Positions 1 through 10,818 of a stretch of DNA of 64,000 nt are shown one piece after another. Position numbers and translations under genes: made by a program. Positions within the stretch are counted from its first letter, which is position 1, and each line of letters starts with the position of its first letter. Source of the stretch: Mayamaea pseudoterrestris (Eukaryota; Bacillariophyta; Bacillariophyceae; Sellaphorales; Sellaphoraceae); NCBI GenBank assembly GCA_027923505.1, contig BROI01000001.1, positions 1,730,001 to 1,794,000 of the forward strand, given 5' to 3'. Under the pieces are notes generated by a model that had not been told where the DNA came from, searched no databases, and saw nothing but the letters and a program-made list of their open reading frames with translations.

Positions 1-1599
1 ACATCCTAGCCTCACTCTTATAAGTTCATATATAGTACCATGATATACCAAGCTTCTCACACATCACCACCACAACTCCAGAGTTCCTCTGTCTTTTGGC
101 CTGCAACTGTTCATTGAATGGCGCTTTAGCATGTTGCAGAGGAAGGTAGTCATTGCAGCACCTCAAACACCTCTTTTATTGTTTCAGAATGTTTCTAAAT
201 GTTAAGCAGGAGAAATCAATACATTATGCTGCTAACATCAAGTTACAGTTGGCTTAAAAATAACAGAACTTGCAGTGTGCTACCTGCATATAAGTTGCCT
301 TGACTCACCTCACAGTGCTTCAGCATATTGACTTAAATGATTGTATGCTTGATCAAAAAGTTGATTTGCATGGCATGCACCACTGCAACTCCAAACGGAA
401 TAATCCAAACTAATGGTATATACATGAGTCAATGGCATCTTTAACATCAAACGGGTAACTGGCTATACACCAATAATGATACTTTGGTGTAGCACTGACT
501 TTGTACCAAGGCCATGGTCCTTAGATTTGGAAGATCCATGCACATTTTTTCCCAACATCTTGATTTGTCCTACGATAGAGGGACACCCTTTATCGATGTG
601 CTGCCTGCACCTACCTGCGACACCACTGCAACACCTGCCCATCCTCTTGTCATGGCTCCAAAGCCTGCATGGTCATCAACACTTGCACATGGGATGTTGC
701 TCGTCAAGCCAATACCTATTGACATGCCTGCCTCACCACCATCCATTACCAATGTTGAGTCATGAGATTGCACCACTGGGAGGAACCAATCCTACCTGTC
801 AAATGCCAACTCAACCCTTTTGCTGACAAAACTGTCTTGCTTCATGCCCATTTGCCTCCCTTTTAATTCAATACACTCAACTCAGCTAACAACTTGCTCT
901 CCACCTTCTACATGCCTCACTCCCTCCCAAAGCTTGTCCATTGCTTGCTCTCACTTGCCCAATTCATGAGGCAGTTTATGGTGCTTTCTCCACAACACCA
1001 AGAATGCTTGTCTCACTTGCCATCTACTCACATAACCTAGTCATGCCTTCCTGTCTACTAATTATGGGGCTGTGTTGATCACAATAAATTTCAAATCTAA
1101 AGGCACAAAGGTGCAGCTACTCTGCTGATTACTTTATATAGCATCCCCATGCTTGCACTTACAATGCACCCACTCAGTCTTTGTACACAACAACAAGGCC
1201 TCACACAATTGTTTGACCACCTTGCTGCATCTAATCTCTTTCTTTTTATGGATTCTGGTGAGGGTGTGTGTGTTATTTGTGAATACTCCATTAAATCAAT
1301 CACTCTTCTTTCCACCATCCCTCACTCTTAGCCACATGATTAGCCATGAGCCTCGGTGCTTACTACCATGATCACACAAATGTAACAGTTCAATAATATT
1401 GATCTGTCCTTTGTGCCTTCTCTGTCTGCTTGTAGTGATCCTGATGCCCCTCAACAATATCACTACAAATTTTGGATAGCAATAATTTCACACACAATTG
1501 CCTTTGATAACAGTTGAAAACACTGCCTTGTGACTGTTAAAGGCTTCCAATTTAAAATTTGGTGTTGCCAAGGAATGGTTATGTCTATGCCTTGTATGA
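1..1599. repeat. Decayed, CpG-depleted repeat DNA
   Basis: No convincing gene. The stretch is very poor in CG dinucleotides: seven by hand count in the first 1,080 bases, against dozens expected at this base composition. TG and CA are abundant. Only short scattered reading frames occur. It leads straight into the decayed integrase remnant that follows, so it is probably the upstream part of the same or a related old retroelement, but no gag or protease motif can be recognised. Confidence 0.55.
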
Positions 1600-2968
1600 C
1601 GGTGCTTAAAAGTTTATTCGCCGGCACAGCTCTGGTCCTTTGGCCACACAGTGGATGACTTGCTGCATTTGCATGAATGTCATCTGTGTATCGATACAGC
1701 TTGTGGCATAACAGTTCCGTTGGCTATTTGCAATGGCTTGCCACCAACCAATGAGGAGATTGCTGTGTTTCATCATGATGTTTTTACAGTGAACCAAGCC
1801 TGGACTCTGACTTCCATTGACAATGAATGGACTGATGATGCAATTGAGAAACTTCCAGTGCACAACAAAGACCTTGGATTTGTGGATGCCCAATGCAACA
1901 ACTATGGTAATGTTGTGTATTGCGAGCATATGACTGCTATTGAACATCTCATGTTTGTTACGTCACAGTCTACTCCATGCTCTCAAAAGGGCATCCAGCC
2001 TTGTCAGCCAGACTATGCTGCGCTCTGGCCATACCTTGTTTGGACACAGTTAAATTGTGTCAAGTTGACTCAGCAAAACATGACAGCCTTCCACCATGCG
2101 TCGGCTCACATTCCGTCTTACCATCAAAGGATGGGTTGCTTCCCTGGAGTGAATTGCTGCTGTGTTGATGGCACCTTTGCTATTGACATGTTCTTCTCCA
2201 AGCATGCCACCTTTGACAATGGCATAACCAGTCATGGGGGATCACACATGATCCAGCTCTATTTGAGCAAGTCTACCTTGCCCACCGAGGTATATCCAAT
2301 GCGTCATGAGTTTTAGATGCTGCGAGCTTTGGGAGATTTATTGCAAGGTTGGTGCACCCAATGTTTTGATGAGCAAAAATTCTGGAGTGCAGTTGGGCAC
2401 GCAAGTTGAGACACTTTTTTGCGTGTATAACATCAAGGATCAACATAGTGAGCCAGGTTACCAGAACCAGAATCCTGCCAAGTGCCGCATCCAGGAAGTG
2501 GAAGTTGTCACTGAATGCGCCATGAACCACACTGGATTGCTGCATGACTCCTGGCTACTGTGTGCTTTGTTCATTGTCAGTTTGTTTAACCATTTGGCAA
2601 TTGAGTCCCTTGGTGGGTGCATGCCTCTCCAGGCAGCCTTCAATGTCAAGCCTGATGTTTCTGTCTATTTGCAATTCCATTGGTGGGAACGTGTGTAATA
2701 AGAACTGGATGCTGATGAGTCTGCTAGATTTCTGAATTTGTCTGAGGGTGCTGGCCACTGGATTGGTATCACTGAGTATAAAGGTGCGCTTTGACTTACT
2801 GGATATTGAGCAACAAGACTGGTAAGGCCATCTGCAAGTGGAAGCACAGTCAGTCCCTGAGGGGGAGGAGTTACATCCAGTGGTGATGGTTGAGATTATC
2901 AATTAAGAGGATCCATGCAAAGTGCCATGTGGAGCACCAAGCAATGGGGGATCCTCATTCAACCTTGA
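1600..2968 (+). mobile_element. Old Ty1/copia remnant (integrase region)
   Basis: A fossil of a Ty1/copia-type element on the plus strand. Several stretches match the integrase part of the intact minus-strand neighbour: IDNEWTDDAIE against LDNEWNEEELE, then FVDAQCNNYG against FVDARMDDFG, SEPGYQNQNPAKCRIQEV against SEPGYQNQNPAERRIQEV, and LCALFIVSLFNHLAIESL against LCALYVIALFNNLATESL. It belongs to the same family but is much older. It is broken, with several breaks, and no LTR of its own is visible. CpG sites are scarce, unlike in the neighbour. The young element's left LTR begins right at its right edge. Confidence 0.8.
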
Positions 2969-3297
2969 TGACACGATAATATCAGACGAACCTTTATTCC
3001 AGCGACTACAATGGACTCGGAGCGATCAACCTCTTCGTCCAGCGTAAAGCAAACAAACAAACTCAATTGCTAGAATAGTGCACGTTACTCGCTACTCTAC
3101 TCGTGCGCTTCTTTCTCGTTCTCACTGGGTTCACGGTCGAGGTTCACGCCTCGATCGTCAGCGATTTCACTCATGTATGTGAGGATTCGGTCACAAGTGT
3201 GACTCAACCCTGCACAGGATTAAATGCATACAAAACACAGGTAGCTAACCGTCTTGTCATGAGACGCAGGTCAACTCAACTCAATAATATTGTGTCA
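2969..3297 (-). repeat. LTR (3' LTR of the copia element)
   Basis: 329 bp, matching 9424-9752 at all but about three positions. Its ends form the inverted TGACACAAT/ATTGTGTCA pair. On the element's minus-strand orientation this is the downstream LTR, and the purine-rich tract lies directly beside it. Confidence 0.95.
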
Positions 3298-3958
3298 TCC
3301 CCCTTGATCTAGGCTTGTGACAACGATCGGTTTGCTGTATCATCCTTCCAGAAAAGAATCAGAATGATCAGGGGTCGGAACGTGGCATGCGGCAAGAACT
3401 TGGTAAGAACGTCGGCGACGTTCTGCTTGCCGAAGATGTGCTCAAAGTACAGAACATTGCTTGCAATGGCCTCGCGAACTCGGTGGTAGGCGAGCGCATT
3501 GTGTCACTTAGAAAGTGTGGAGTGCGGAATCGTTGACGACTTCTTGACACTTTCGTTGTCGCCGAACATCCAGGCTGGTCCACTCAAAGGAACTCCCAAC
3601 ATGCGTAGGGAGTATCGGAAATCCATAATCTGTTCCGTCGCGGTCTTGGCGACGACGAACTCGGATCCGTACGTTGCAGTCTCAACAGTATTCTGACGCT
3701 TGCAGAACCATTCGACGGGCGTCTGGTTCAGGAAATGCAGGACTCCCATTGCGGAACGTCCAGTAGTGTAATCATGGTACAGGTTCGCGTCCATAAAGGT
3801 AGTTAGTTGCACAGGCTTGCCCTTCGGGATCGGCATGTTCCACGGAAGCTCTTGCGATGAGTTACCGTAGAGACCGATTGCAACCAATCATACTTGGTAG
3901 GTTCCCCGTGATTGACGATCTTCGTCCGGGAAACGAATCGCCGCATCAGGGTACTCAG

Positions 3959-6900
3959 CTAGGTAACCGCGGACTCGCTGGCTCGGTCCAGGTGTCCCGG
4001 CGGGGCGCAGCGGAATCGGCCAAGTGTCATTACGGCACAATGAATGTCAAGTCGACATAGGGTCACTGCCCACTGGAGGGCACCAATAAGAGACTGGTAC
4101 TGTTGAATGCCACGGGCATCCAGCTCTTCGGTAAGGTCAAGTTCGGGGTGGTCCCCGTCGTCAAGCGGTGACTTGCGCTTGCGTGGCTTCTCGCCAAACA
4201 TGGTTTCGTAGTTCTTGAGCATGCGACCGACGTAGGTCTTCGCGCTCATGCAGAGGGTTCCATCGGGATCACGATAGAAGTCGGCTCCAAGGTGGTACTT
4301 GATGTCACCGACGCCCTTCAACTTGTACTTGTACTTGTCCTTGAGGAGGTCTGTGAAGGCTTGTGGATCTTTCATGGCCATAGCCAGATCGTCGACGAAC
4401 ACGCCGACGTACTCGTAGTGAGTGCCACAGTCTTTCATCCAGACGTCAGGGTCCGCGTAGCTTGGGTAGAATCCAATGTCGCGGAGTGTGTCGGCAAAGT
4501 GCTCATGCCAACGCGCGCCAGAAGTGCGCAATCCGTAAAGTGCCTTGTAGATGACCAAGGTATGGCCTTCCAATGGTCCAAACTCGGGACCGGCAACAAT
4601 GTAGACCTTTTCCTTGGTCTTGGCCTCGAGGTAGGCGTTACCGACATCGGCAGCCCAAAACTTGAGGTCGTTCAGTTCAGCTAACAGTGCTATGGTTCGA
4701 ATGCTTCGCATAGATACAACGCCGGAGTAGGCGGAGTCCTTGGGCGGAGCGGTCAAATGTCCCCCGGCGACGAGTCGGGCCTTACGTCGTAGATCGTTCT
4801 TGCAGTCGAAAACAAGATGCGCGTTGATGCGCTTCCAGTCACTTTCCATGAAGGCACCGATGCCCTTGTCGATGAAAGTGTCGTACTCGTGTAGCTGCTC
4901 CATCTCAGTCTTGACGGCGTCAGCCCACAGTGTGTTTCCATTAGCAGCGTCGAGGCGGTTCGCTTCCTTCCAGGTATTAGGAACTTGAACGCCAAACTTG
5001 AAACGCGCTTCTTGGACACGGTTCTTCTTTGCAGCCTTGCACATGCGGTTAAACATTTTAGTGCGTCCTGCCATGCGCCTCAAGCGCTTCCATCCATCCT
5101 TGTCCAGCATGCCCTTGCGCTTGCCATACTCGGCAACGGTCACAGGGTCGGACTTGATGATCAATGCGAGTGGCTCCCAGGTCTTCTCGCCATTTGCCCA
5201 TTGGATGAGCAAGTTGTAGGATGAGCCGCGATACGTAGCGTCGGCTTGTGTCAGTGGACCTTCATGTCCGTCAATGAAATCAAACTTGTAGTACTGGTCG
5301 TCGTTGTCATCGTCCCCCAGTCGTAAAGAATCTTGCCGTTCGCAAAGGTCGGCTAGTTCGTTGTAGGTAATAAGCTCGTCGACGTCGCCGTCGCCGAGAC
5401 TCAATCGAAACTTGATAATCTTGTGGTTGGCTTCATCGCGATCGTTCAGTTGCTCGATAACCTTGTAACGTCGCGTGGAGCCGTCTTCCTCGTCAAGAAG
5501 GACAGTGCGTCCCATCAGTTCAGCCGGAGTAAAGGACGGCATGGGTCCGTCGGGATCCAAACCGGCTAACTCGGCAGCGCTTTCCAACGTGAATGCGTCT
5601 TCATCCACGGTTCCCCCAGAATCAGGCGCTGGGGTCGGTGTAAGGTCGTGTTCAAACACCGGACCGACTAGGTCATACTCATCGTCAAAATCGTTGACAG
5701 TTTCGACTTGGACTCGTTCGCGCGCGGGGCGTGCGTCGAAGACAGGTTCCGCGAACAATGGTCGTTCGGACTCAGGTTCAGGAGCGCTTTCAGCTTCAGC
5801 GCGTAGGTTACGCCCTTCGGAGAAGGGACGAACGTTGGATCGGACGACAACCATTCCAGTCCGATCGGATCGAACTTGGTACGTGAGGATGTCACCCTTG
5901 TTCTCTGCAATGCCGACCCAGCGTCCTGCTGCTTCCTTGGTGTGAGGAAATGTCGGCGGCTCGTCGGCTCCAGCTTCGTACAGGACTCGTTCCCAGAACT
6001 TGAACTGCAGGAACGGCGAAATGTCGGGTACTCGGTTGAAGGCGGCTTCAGTAGGAGTCTTCCAGTTGAGGGACTCGGTTGCCAGATTGTTAAATAAGGC
6101 GATTACGTACAGCGCGCATAGGAGCCAGGCTCCAGCCGGTGCGCCCGTACGGTTCATGATGTTCTGGACTGATGACTTGACTTCTTGGATGCGACGCTCG
6201 GCAGGGTTCTGGTTCTGGTATCCGGGCTCGCTCTGTTGGTCACGAATCGCGTAGAATCGCAACAAAGTTTCAACTTGCTTCCCGAGCTGCACTCGCGAGT
6301 TATCGCTAATGAGCAAGTCGGGAGCGCCAATGTCTCGAATGAAGTCTTCGAGCGCCATGGGCATGTCACTCTCGGTTCTCAGTGGGTATCCCCTCGTCAG
6401 CAGACTCTTCTTGCCGACGAACAGTTGCATCATCTTGCATCCGCCATGGCCGCGGATTCCGTCGTTAAAGGCGGCTTCCTTGGAAAACCAGGTATCTGTC
6501 GCCGTATCGTCATGGAAACGAACCACATTGGCGGCAGGGAATCGCGACTTAAAGTGTTGGCGAAATGGGGTGTGTGCCGATGCACGGAAAAGCTGTGTCG
6601 TATTCTTAATGGTGCGCTTGACTCGTTCAAGTGGCGTGTAGCCAAGGTAGGGTCGAAGCGCTTGGTAGTCAGGTTCTTGTGGCATTATGCGTCGTGCATT
6701 GGCTTGGCGCGTCGTATCAGCCTGATTGCGATCGACATACTGCACCACACGTTCCACTGAGTTCATGTTGTTCCGGTAGGTGGCGTCGCCGAAGTCATCC
6801 ATGCGGGCGTCGACGAAACCGTGGGCTTCTTCCAATTCGTCGAAGCGACGATTAAACTCAAGTTCTTCTTCGTTCCATTCATTGTCCAAGTCCGCCGGAT

Positions 6901-9205
6901 CCCAAAGGGTGTCCGCAGAGAAAATGACCGTCGGATACATTTCCAACTCTGCGTCCGTCGGCGGACGCATATCCATTCGAGGCAAACCGTCGCGGATCGC
7001 CAAGGGGATGGTCTTGCCACAACTGGTGACAATGGCTTGTGCTCCATTCTGGGAGCGAGCGACGTCGTCGATCAGATGGCCGAACGAACGAAGCTGCGAC
7101 GGAGCATGAATGGATTCAGCACCGTCGTACAAAGCATACTGGTTGAACTGCCCGATAATGGGTCCAGTCCGAGTCTCAATCAATGCGACGCCAGTTCCGA
7201 CTTGAAGGTCGCGAACCGTGTGGTCGCTCAAACCTGTCACGTTACACGTGTGGTTGGTAGTACTCAAGATTCTCATATCGCTTCCAGCGAGTCCACCGTT
7301 CGCACCGCCGTCAATCAGCGATCCTTGGCGGGTCTCGTTGCTGCGAGCTCGATTCACAGTGTAGCGCACCGATACCATTGCGCGGTACCGACGGCCGTCG
7401 CTTCCCATAAACTCTTGCTGGGTGTTATTCGCAGCTTGAGTGCGAGACGACGCGGCGTTCGCAAGGAAAGATCTAATCATGTCATCCGGTGCACCTTGAG
7501 TGGCTGTCGTCGGGGCGATCGAGACAGCGTCATTCTGATACAAGATTGTACCAGGCACCGAGGCAGCCGCTTGTGACTGCTGGTTATTCGCGCGGTTGCC
7601 ATTGTTCGCGCGTCTTGTCGTGGCGGGTCTTGGGACGGCTTCGCGTCGAGCCATGAGCTGAGCGTATTCGTCCTCGTTAAGTCGTCCGAGTCGTTCGTAC
7701 GACATGTACGACCAGGGGTTCTGTAACAACTGTTCAAAGTTCAGGTAATCGCCAGGGAATCGTTCCCGATGCGCTTGCGTACCGGCTGCTGGTAGTGGCG
7801 CGGAAGAGCCTCGTCCTCCGGAACCGCGGCTCACTTGGGAACCGCGTCCACCGTCTCGTCCACCGCCGCGTCCGCCTTGGCCGCCACGTCCTCCGCCACG
7901 ACCGGAACCGCGTCCATTACCACGTCCTTGCCCGGAAGTGTTCGCGTTGTTCGCTTGGCGGTCGGCGTTCTTCTTGCCCTTATTCAGCTTGGCGTTCTTG
8001 TTGTCGACGCGCAGAGCCTGCTGCGACAACATGTCGAAAAGACAGTCATAATCTTCCGTCACGACGGCGTCTGGGTCACCATTTGCACTGATGATGCGTC
8101 GTCGTTCAAATTGCAAGTGCTGGTCGAACGTCGTGCATGTGGGGCCGAATTCTTCGTCGCCTTCCACTGCAGCTCGGAGCCAGTAGTACTTTTTCTTGTC
8201 ATCCGTCACTCCAGGACGGAACTCTTCGAGATTCTTCATGAGCTGTTCGATGTAGTTTAGGAACTTGTAGTGTCCTTTCGTCCAGGTCGAATCTAGACGA
8301 ATCGTCGCAAGCTTGGCTTGCAGTTCGTTCGCTTGGATGGTAGCTAACTCGCCGGAACCGAACTTGGTCGCGAGTTCGCGATAGACGCTCTGAGCGTCGG
8401 ACTTGTCACCGTACTTCATCAGGAGCGACTGGTGTCCAGGGACTTCGAGACAATTGCGAAACGCAGTGTACATGAAGACTTGCTGATTCTCGAATTCTAA
8501 TTTCTCTTCTTCCGTGACTGGTACGTACTTGCTGTCGAGCACGTTAGAACAGCCATGGAGCTTGGCGATTGCCTTGGTAGACGCGCTCCAACTCAACCAC
8601 GCGTGGGGATGTTGGAACGTTTTGTAGTCCTTATAGTCTCGTTTCGTCTTGAGGTTCGAGAAACGACCCTTGGCATCTTCTTCCTTTTCGGCCTTCTCAG
8701 CCTTGATGGTCTCATTTTCGAGTTGCTTGGCAAGTAGCTCGGCTTGCTTCTTCTTGGACTCGAGTACGTAGTATCCTTCTTCACGCTTCCGCGCGATTTC
8801 TTGTTCCGCGAGAATCGCTTGGTATCGCTCGAGCTTGCCTAAATCAAGCAACGCCCATTTCTTGGTGTTCGGGGGTCCGTCGTGCATGGTAAACCATTCG
8901 CATGCATCGAGGACAAGGTTCACGTAGACTGGTGCTAGTGTCGTTTCGTATCGTACTGGGGCGGCGGCTTCTTGCCTCGCCGTTGCTTCGCCGGCTCGTC
9001 GCCGCGGCTGCGCATCGTCGGTTAGGCGCCCGCCTGCTTGGATGGCGGCTCTGTCGACCCAGTAGGGGGCTTCAAGTTGCTCCTTGGTCAATCTCAACAT
9101 CTGGGTAGTGGTGGTTACATTCCAAAACAAGAACGCTTCTTGGATGTCTCGTCCGAAAACGTTCGTGCAGAGAAGCTGCAAAGCTTCCGCAGTAATCGAC
9201 ACCAT
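3959..9205 (-). CDS. Ty1/copia gag-pol polyprotein
   Basis: Main polyprotein frame of the copia element, 1,748 residues. In order: a gag-like N-terminal part with an Arg/Gly-rich tract (about 7.80-7.95 kb) where many copia gags have a zinc knuckle; an aspartic protease with IDGGANGG (about 7.3 kb); integrase (about 5.9-7.1 kb) with the conserved SEPGYQNQNPAERRIQE stretch; a chromodomain-like segment near 5.1-5.3 kb (LLIQWANGEKTWEPLALI); and reverse transcriptase with YVGVFVDDLAMA near 4.4 kb. RNase H sequence lies further along, about 3.5-3.9 kb. Typical of elements that express gag and pol from one long frame. Confidence 0.9.
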   Translation of the reverse strand: MVSITAEALQLLCTNVFGRDIQEAFLFWNVTTTTQMLRLTKEQLEAPYWVDRAAIQAGGRLTDDAQPRRRAGEATARQEAAAPVRYETTLAPVYVNLVLDACEWFTMHDGPPNTKKWALLDLGKLERYQAILAEQEIARKREEGYYVLESKKKQAELLAKQLENETIKAEKAEKEEDAKGRFSNLKTKRDYKDYKTFQHPHAWLSWSASTKAIAKLHGCSNVLDSKYVPVTEEEKLEFENQQVFMYTAFRNCLEVPGHQSLLMKYGDKSDAQSVYRELATKFGSGELATIQANELQAKLATIRLDSTWTKGHYKFLNYIEQLMKNLEEFRPGVTDDKKKYYWLRAAVEGDEEFGPTCTTFDQHLQFERRRIISANGDPDAVVTEDYDCLFDMLSQQALRVDNKNAKLNKGKKNADRQANNANTSGQGRGNGRGSGRGGGRGGQGGRGGGRDGGRGSQVSRGSGGRGSSAPLPAAGTQAHRERFPGDYLNFEQLLQNPWSYMSYERLGRLNEDEYAQLMARREAVPRPATTRRANNGNRANNQQSQAAASVPGTILYQNDAVSIAPTTATQGAPDDMIRSFLANAASSRTQAANNTQQEFMGSDGRRYRAMVSVRYTVNRARSNETRQGSLIDGGANGGLAGSDMRILSTTNHTCNVTGLSDHTVRDLQVGTGVALIETRTGPIIGQFNQYALYDGAESIHAPSQLRSFGHLIDDVARSQNGAQAIVTSCGKTIPLAIRDGLPRMDMRPPTDAELEMYPTVIFSADTLWDPADLDNEWNEEELEFNRRFDELEEAHGFVDARMDDFGDATYRNNMNSVERVVQYVDRNQADTTRQANARRIMPQEPDYQALRPYLGYTPLERVKRTIKNTTQLFRASAHTPFRQHFKSRFPAANVVRFHDDTATDTWFSKEAAFNDGIRGHGGCKMMQLFVGKKSLLTRGYPLRTESDMPMALEDFIRDIGAPDLLISDNSRVQLGKQVETLLRFYAIRDQQSEPGYQNQNPAERRIQEVKSSVQNIMNRTGAPAGAWLLCALYVIALFNNLATESLNWKTPTEAAFNRVPDISPFLQFKFWERVLYEAGADEPPTFPHTKEAAGRWVGIAENKGDILTYQVRSDRTGMVVVRSNVRPFSEGRNLRAEAESAPEPESERPLFAEPVFDARPARERVQVETVNDFDDEYDLVGPVFEHDLTPTPAPDSGGTVDEDAFTLESAAELAGLDPDGPMPSFTPAELMGRTVLLDEEDGSTRRYKVIEQLNDRDEANHKIIKFRLSLGDGDVDELITYNELADLCERQDSLRLGDDDNDDQYYKFDFIDGHEGPLTQADATYRGSSYNLLIQWANGEKTWEPLALIIKSDPVTVAEYGKRKGMLDKDGWKRLRRMAGRTKMFNRMCKAAKKNRVQEARFKFGVQVPNTWKEANRLDAANGNTLWADAVKTEMEQLHEYDTFIDKGIGAFMESDWKRINAHLVFDCKNDLRRKARLVAGGHLTAPPKDSAYSGVVSMRSIRTIALLAELNDLKFWAADVGNAYLEAKTKEKVYIVAGPEFGPLEGHTLVIYKALYGLRTSGARWHEHFADTLRDIGFYPSYADPDVWMKDCGTHYEYVGVFVDDLAMAMKDPQAFTDLLKDKYKYKLKGVGDIKYHLGADFYRDPDGTLCMSAKTYVGRMLKNYETMFGEKPRKRKSPLDDGDHPELDLTEELDARGIQQYQSLIGALQWAVTLCRLDIHCAVMTLGRFRCAPPGHLDRASESAVT

Positions 9206-9423
9206 GATAGTGAATACCTCGCTTCCGCAAGTCCTTTCTCACACGACAACCGCTCTCAATGCGGTCGAGCTCTATACGATCCTGTTCTACGCGCTCGTGT
9301 CAAGTATTCGGATTGACGACGCCGCAAGGAATCTGCTCTTTCTCTCTCAATTTCTCGATTCTTTTACTCTCTCTCTTTCGCACAGCTCTCTCAGGTCAAG
9401 ACAAGCTAGCAAGACTGTTAATC

Positions 9424-9752
9424 TGACACAATAATATCAGACGAACCTTTATTCCAGCGACTACAATGGACTCGGAGCGATCAACCTCTTCGTCCAGCGT
9501 AAAGCAAACAAACAAACTCAATTGCTAGAATAGTGCATGTTACTCGCTACTCTACTCGTGCGCTTCTTTCTCGTTCTCACTGGGTTCACGGTCGAGGTTC
9601 ACGCCTCGATCGTCAGCGATTTCACTCATGTATGTGAGGATTCGGTCACAAGTGTGACTCAACCCTGCACAGGATTAAATGCATACAAAACACAGGTAGC
9701 TAACCGTCTTGTCATAAGACGCAGGTCAACTCAACTCAATAATATTGTGTCA
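9424..9752 (-). repeat. LTR (5' LTR of the copia element)
   Basis: 329 bp and about 99% identical to 2969-3297. In the element's orientation it is upstream of gag. The bases just inside it do not show the usual complement of initiator-Met tRNA, so the primer tRNA is unclear. Confidence 0.95.
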
Positions 9753-10818
9753 CTCTGCAACAAGGCAATCCAATATGGAGACCTGCAAGCTTGTTGGTGC
9801 CATTAGAAGGTGAGCTTGTCTAAGGTGACACAGCCACAAAGGAGGAACAGAGTGAGTGCCTGCCGGAGTGAATGGATTGGATTGTATCAGACCATTGCCA
9901 TTGCACTCATACCAGCCAGCATCATAACATAACATTCCAGATGGATCCTTAGAGCTTGCATACAATGGACAAGCTAGCAAAGCCTCTCAGCTAGCCGCAC
10001 TTTGACAGCATCTTGGCCTACACCCCCACTTGTTGGCAACACAGCATGTTCCTGGCCACCAATGCAAGCAAGGCAGATGGGAGGGCACTCACAGTCATTT
10101 GGTTGGTCTTACGTTGTTTGGCTACCTTGAGTGATCCAACGGACAAGGCAGCCAATCTTCACCTGCTAATTGTGGATAATTCCACTGCTCAAATGCCTCA
10201 GTTCCTCATTGGGGTGATGGCCCACTTTGTGTCAATGGCTTGAATCTGCGCAAGGTGCAGTCAGGTAAGCAAGGATTGAAGTAGCCCACCCTCCTGGTTT
10301 ATTGGTGCAGTAAGGGCAATTAGGGGACTCCATGGATATGCAAATGGATTAACGGGCATCCTACAAAGCCATAAAGCTGTTGCATTGGGGACGCCAAGAG
10401 CACCATACCAAGATGATTTTAAAAATGTGGCAGTCTGGCATCATACAAGCTTTGGAAGCTTTTGTAGGGGCTGGAATGGAATGATATCATTGTGATAACA
10501 TGTGGGCCTTGAAAAGTATTATCCTGGTGATGCAGCATTTTGTGCAGTACAGTGGAGCCTCCAGATGCAAACAGTGGATGAATGCAAATCACTGACATAG
10601 GTAGTTGGTGATGCAGGCACACAGGTTGCACTCGCAATTCGTCTCATGACAGATACATAGTGAATGGCTTACTTCCAGGCGTGTCCAAGAATGGCTTTAA
10701 ATGCTGACAGTTTGTTGTCTATTTTGATAGTCAAGGCTTTTTTTATGTACGTATACATGCTTGGCCCCATTTGTGTAGTTCATTGCAAAAGCTCTCTATT
10801 AGGATTAAATTTTTACGA
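9753..10818. repeat. Decayed repeat DNA right of the copia element
   Basis: Like the left flank, this kilobase is poor in CG and rich in TG/CA, and only short frames occur. No protein family is recognisable. It may be another part of an old retroelement, but I cannot assign a class. The change to CpG-containing unique sequence comes near 10.8 kb, where the acidic tail of the next gene starts. Confidence 0.4.

Larger units (their letters stand above)
2969..9752 (-). mobile_element. Ty1/copia LTR retrotransposon, nearly whole
   Basis: A complete-looking copia-type element on the minus strand, 6.8 kb, bounded by 329-bp LTRs that begin TGACACAATA and end in the inverse, TATTGTGTCA. The LTRs differ at about three positions (about 99% identical), so insertion is recent. 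A purine-rich tract next to the left-hand LTR (3298-3308, read on the minus strand) fits a polypurine tract. Domain order is gag, protease, integrase, chromodomain-like segment, reverse transcriptase, RNase H; integrase before RT defines Ty1/copia. The coding part appears to have about one break. No matching target-site duplication is seen. The element is CpG-rich, unlike its flanks. Confidence 0.93.

Noticed and set aside
5475-7576. Plus-strand frames (156-251 codons) opposite the copia polyprotein
   Set aside because: Antisense shadows with no recognisable domain.
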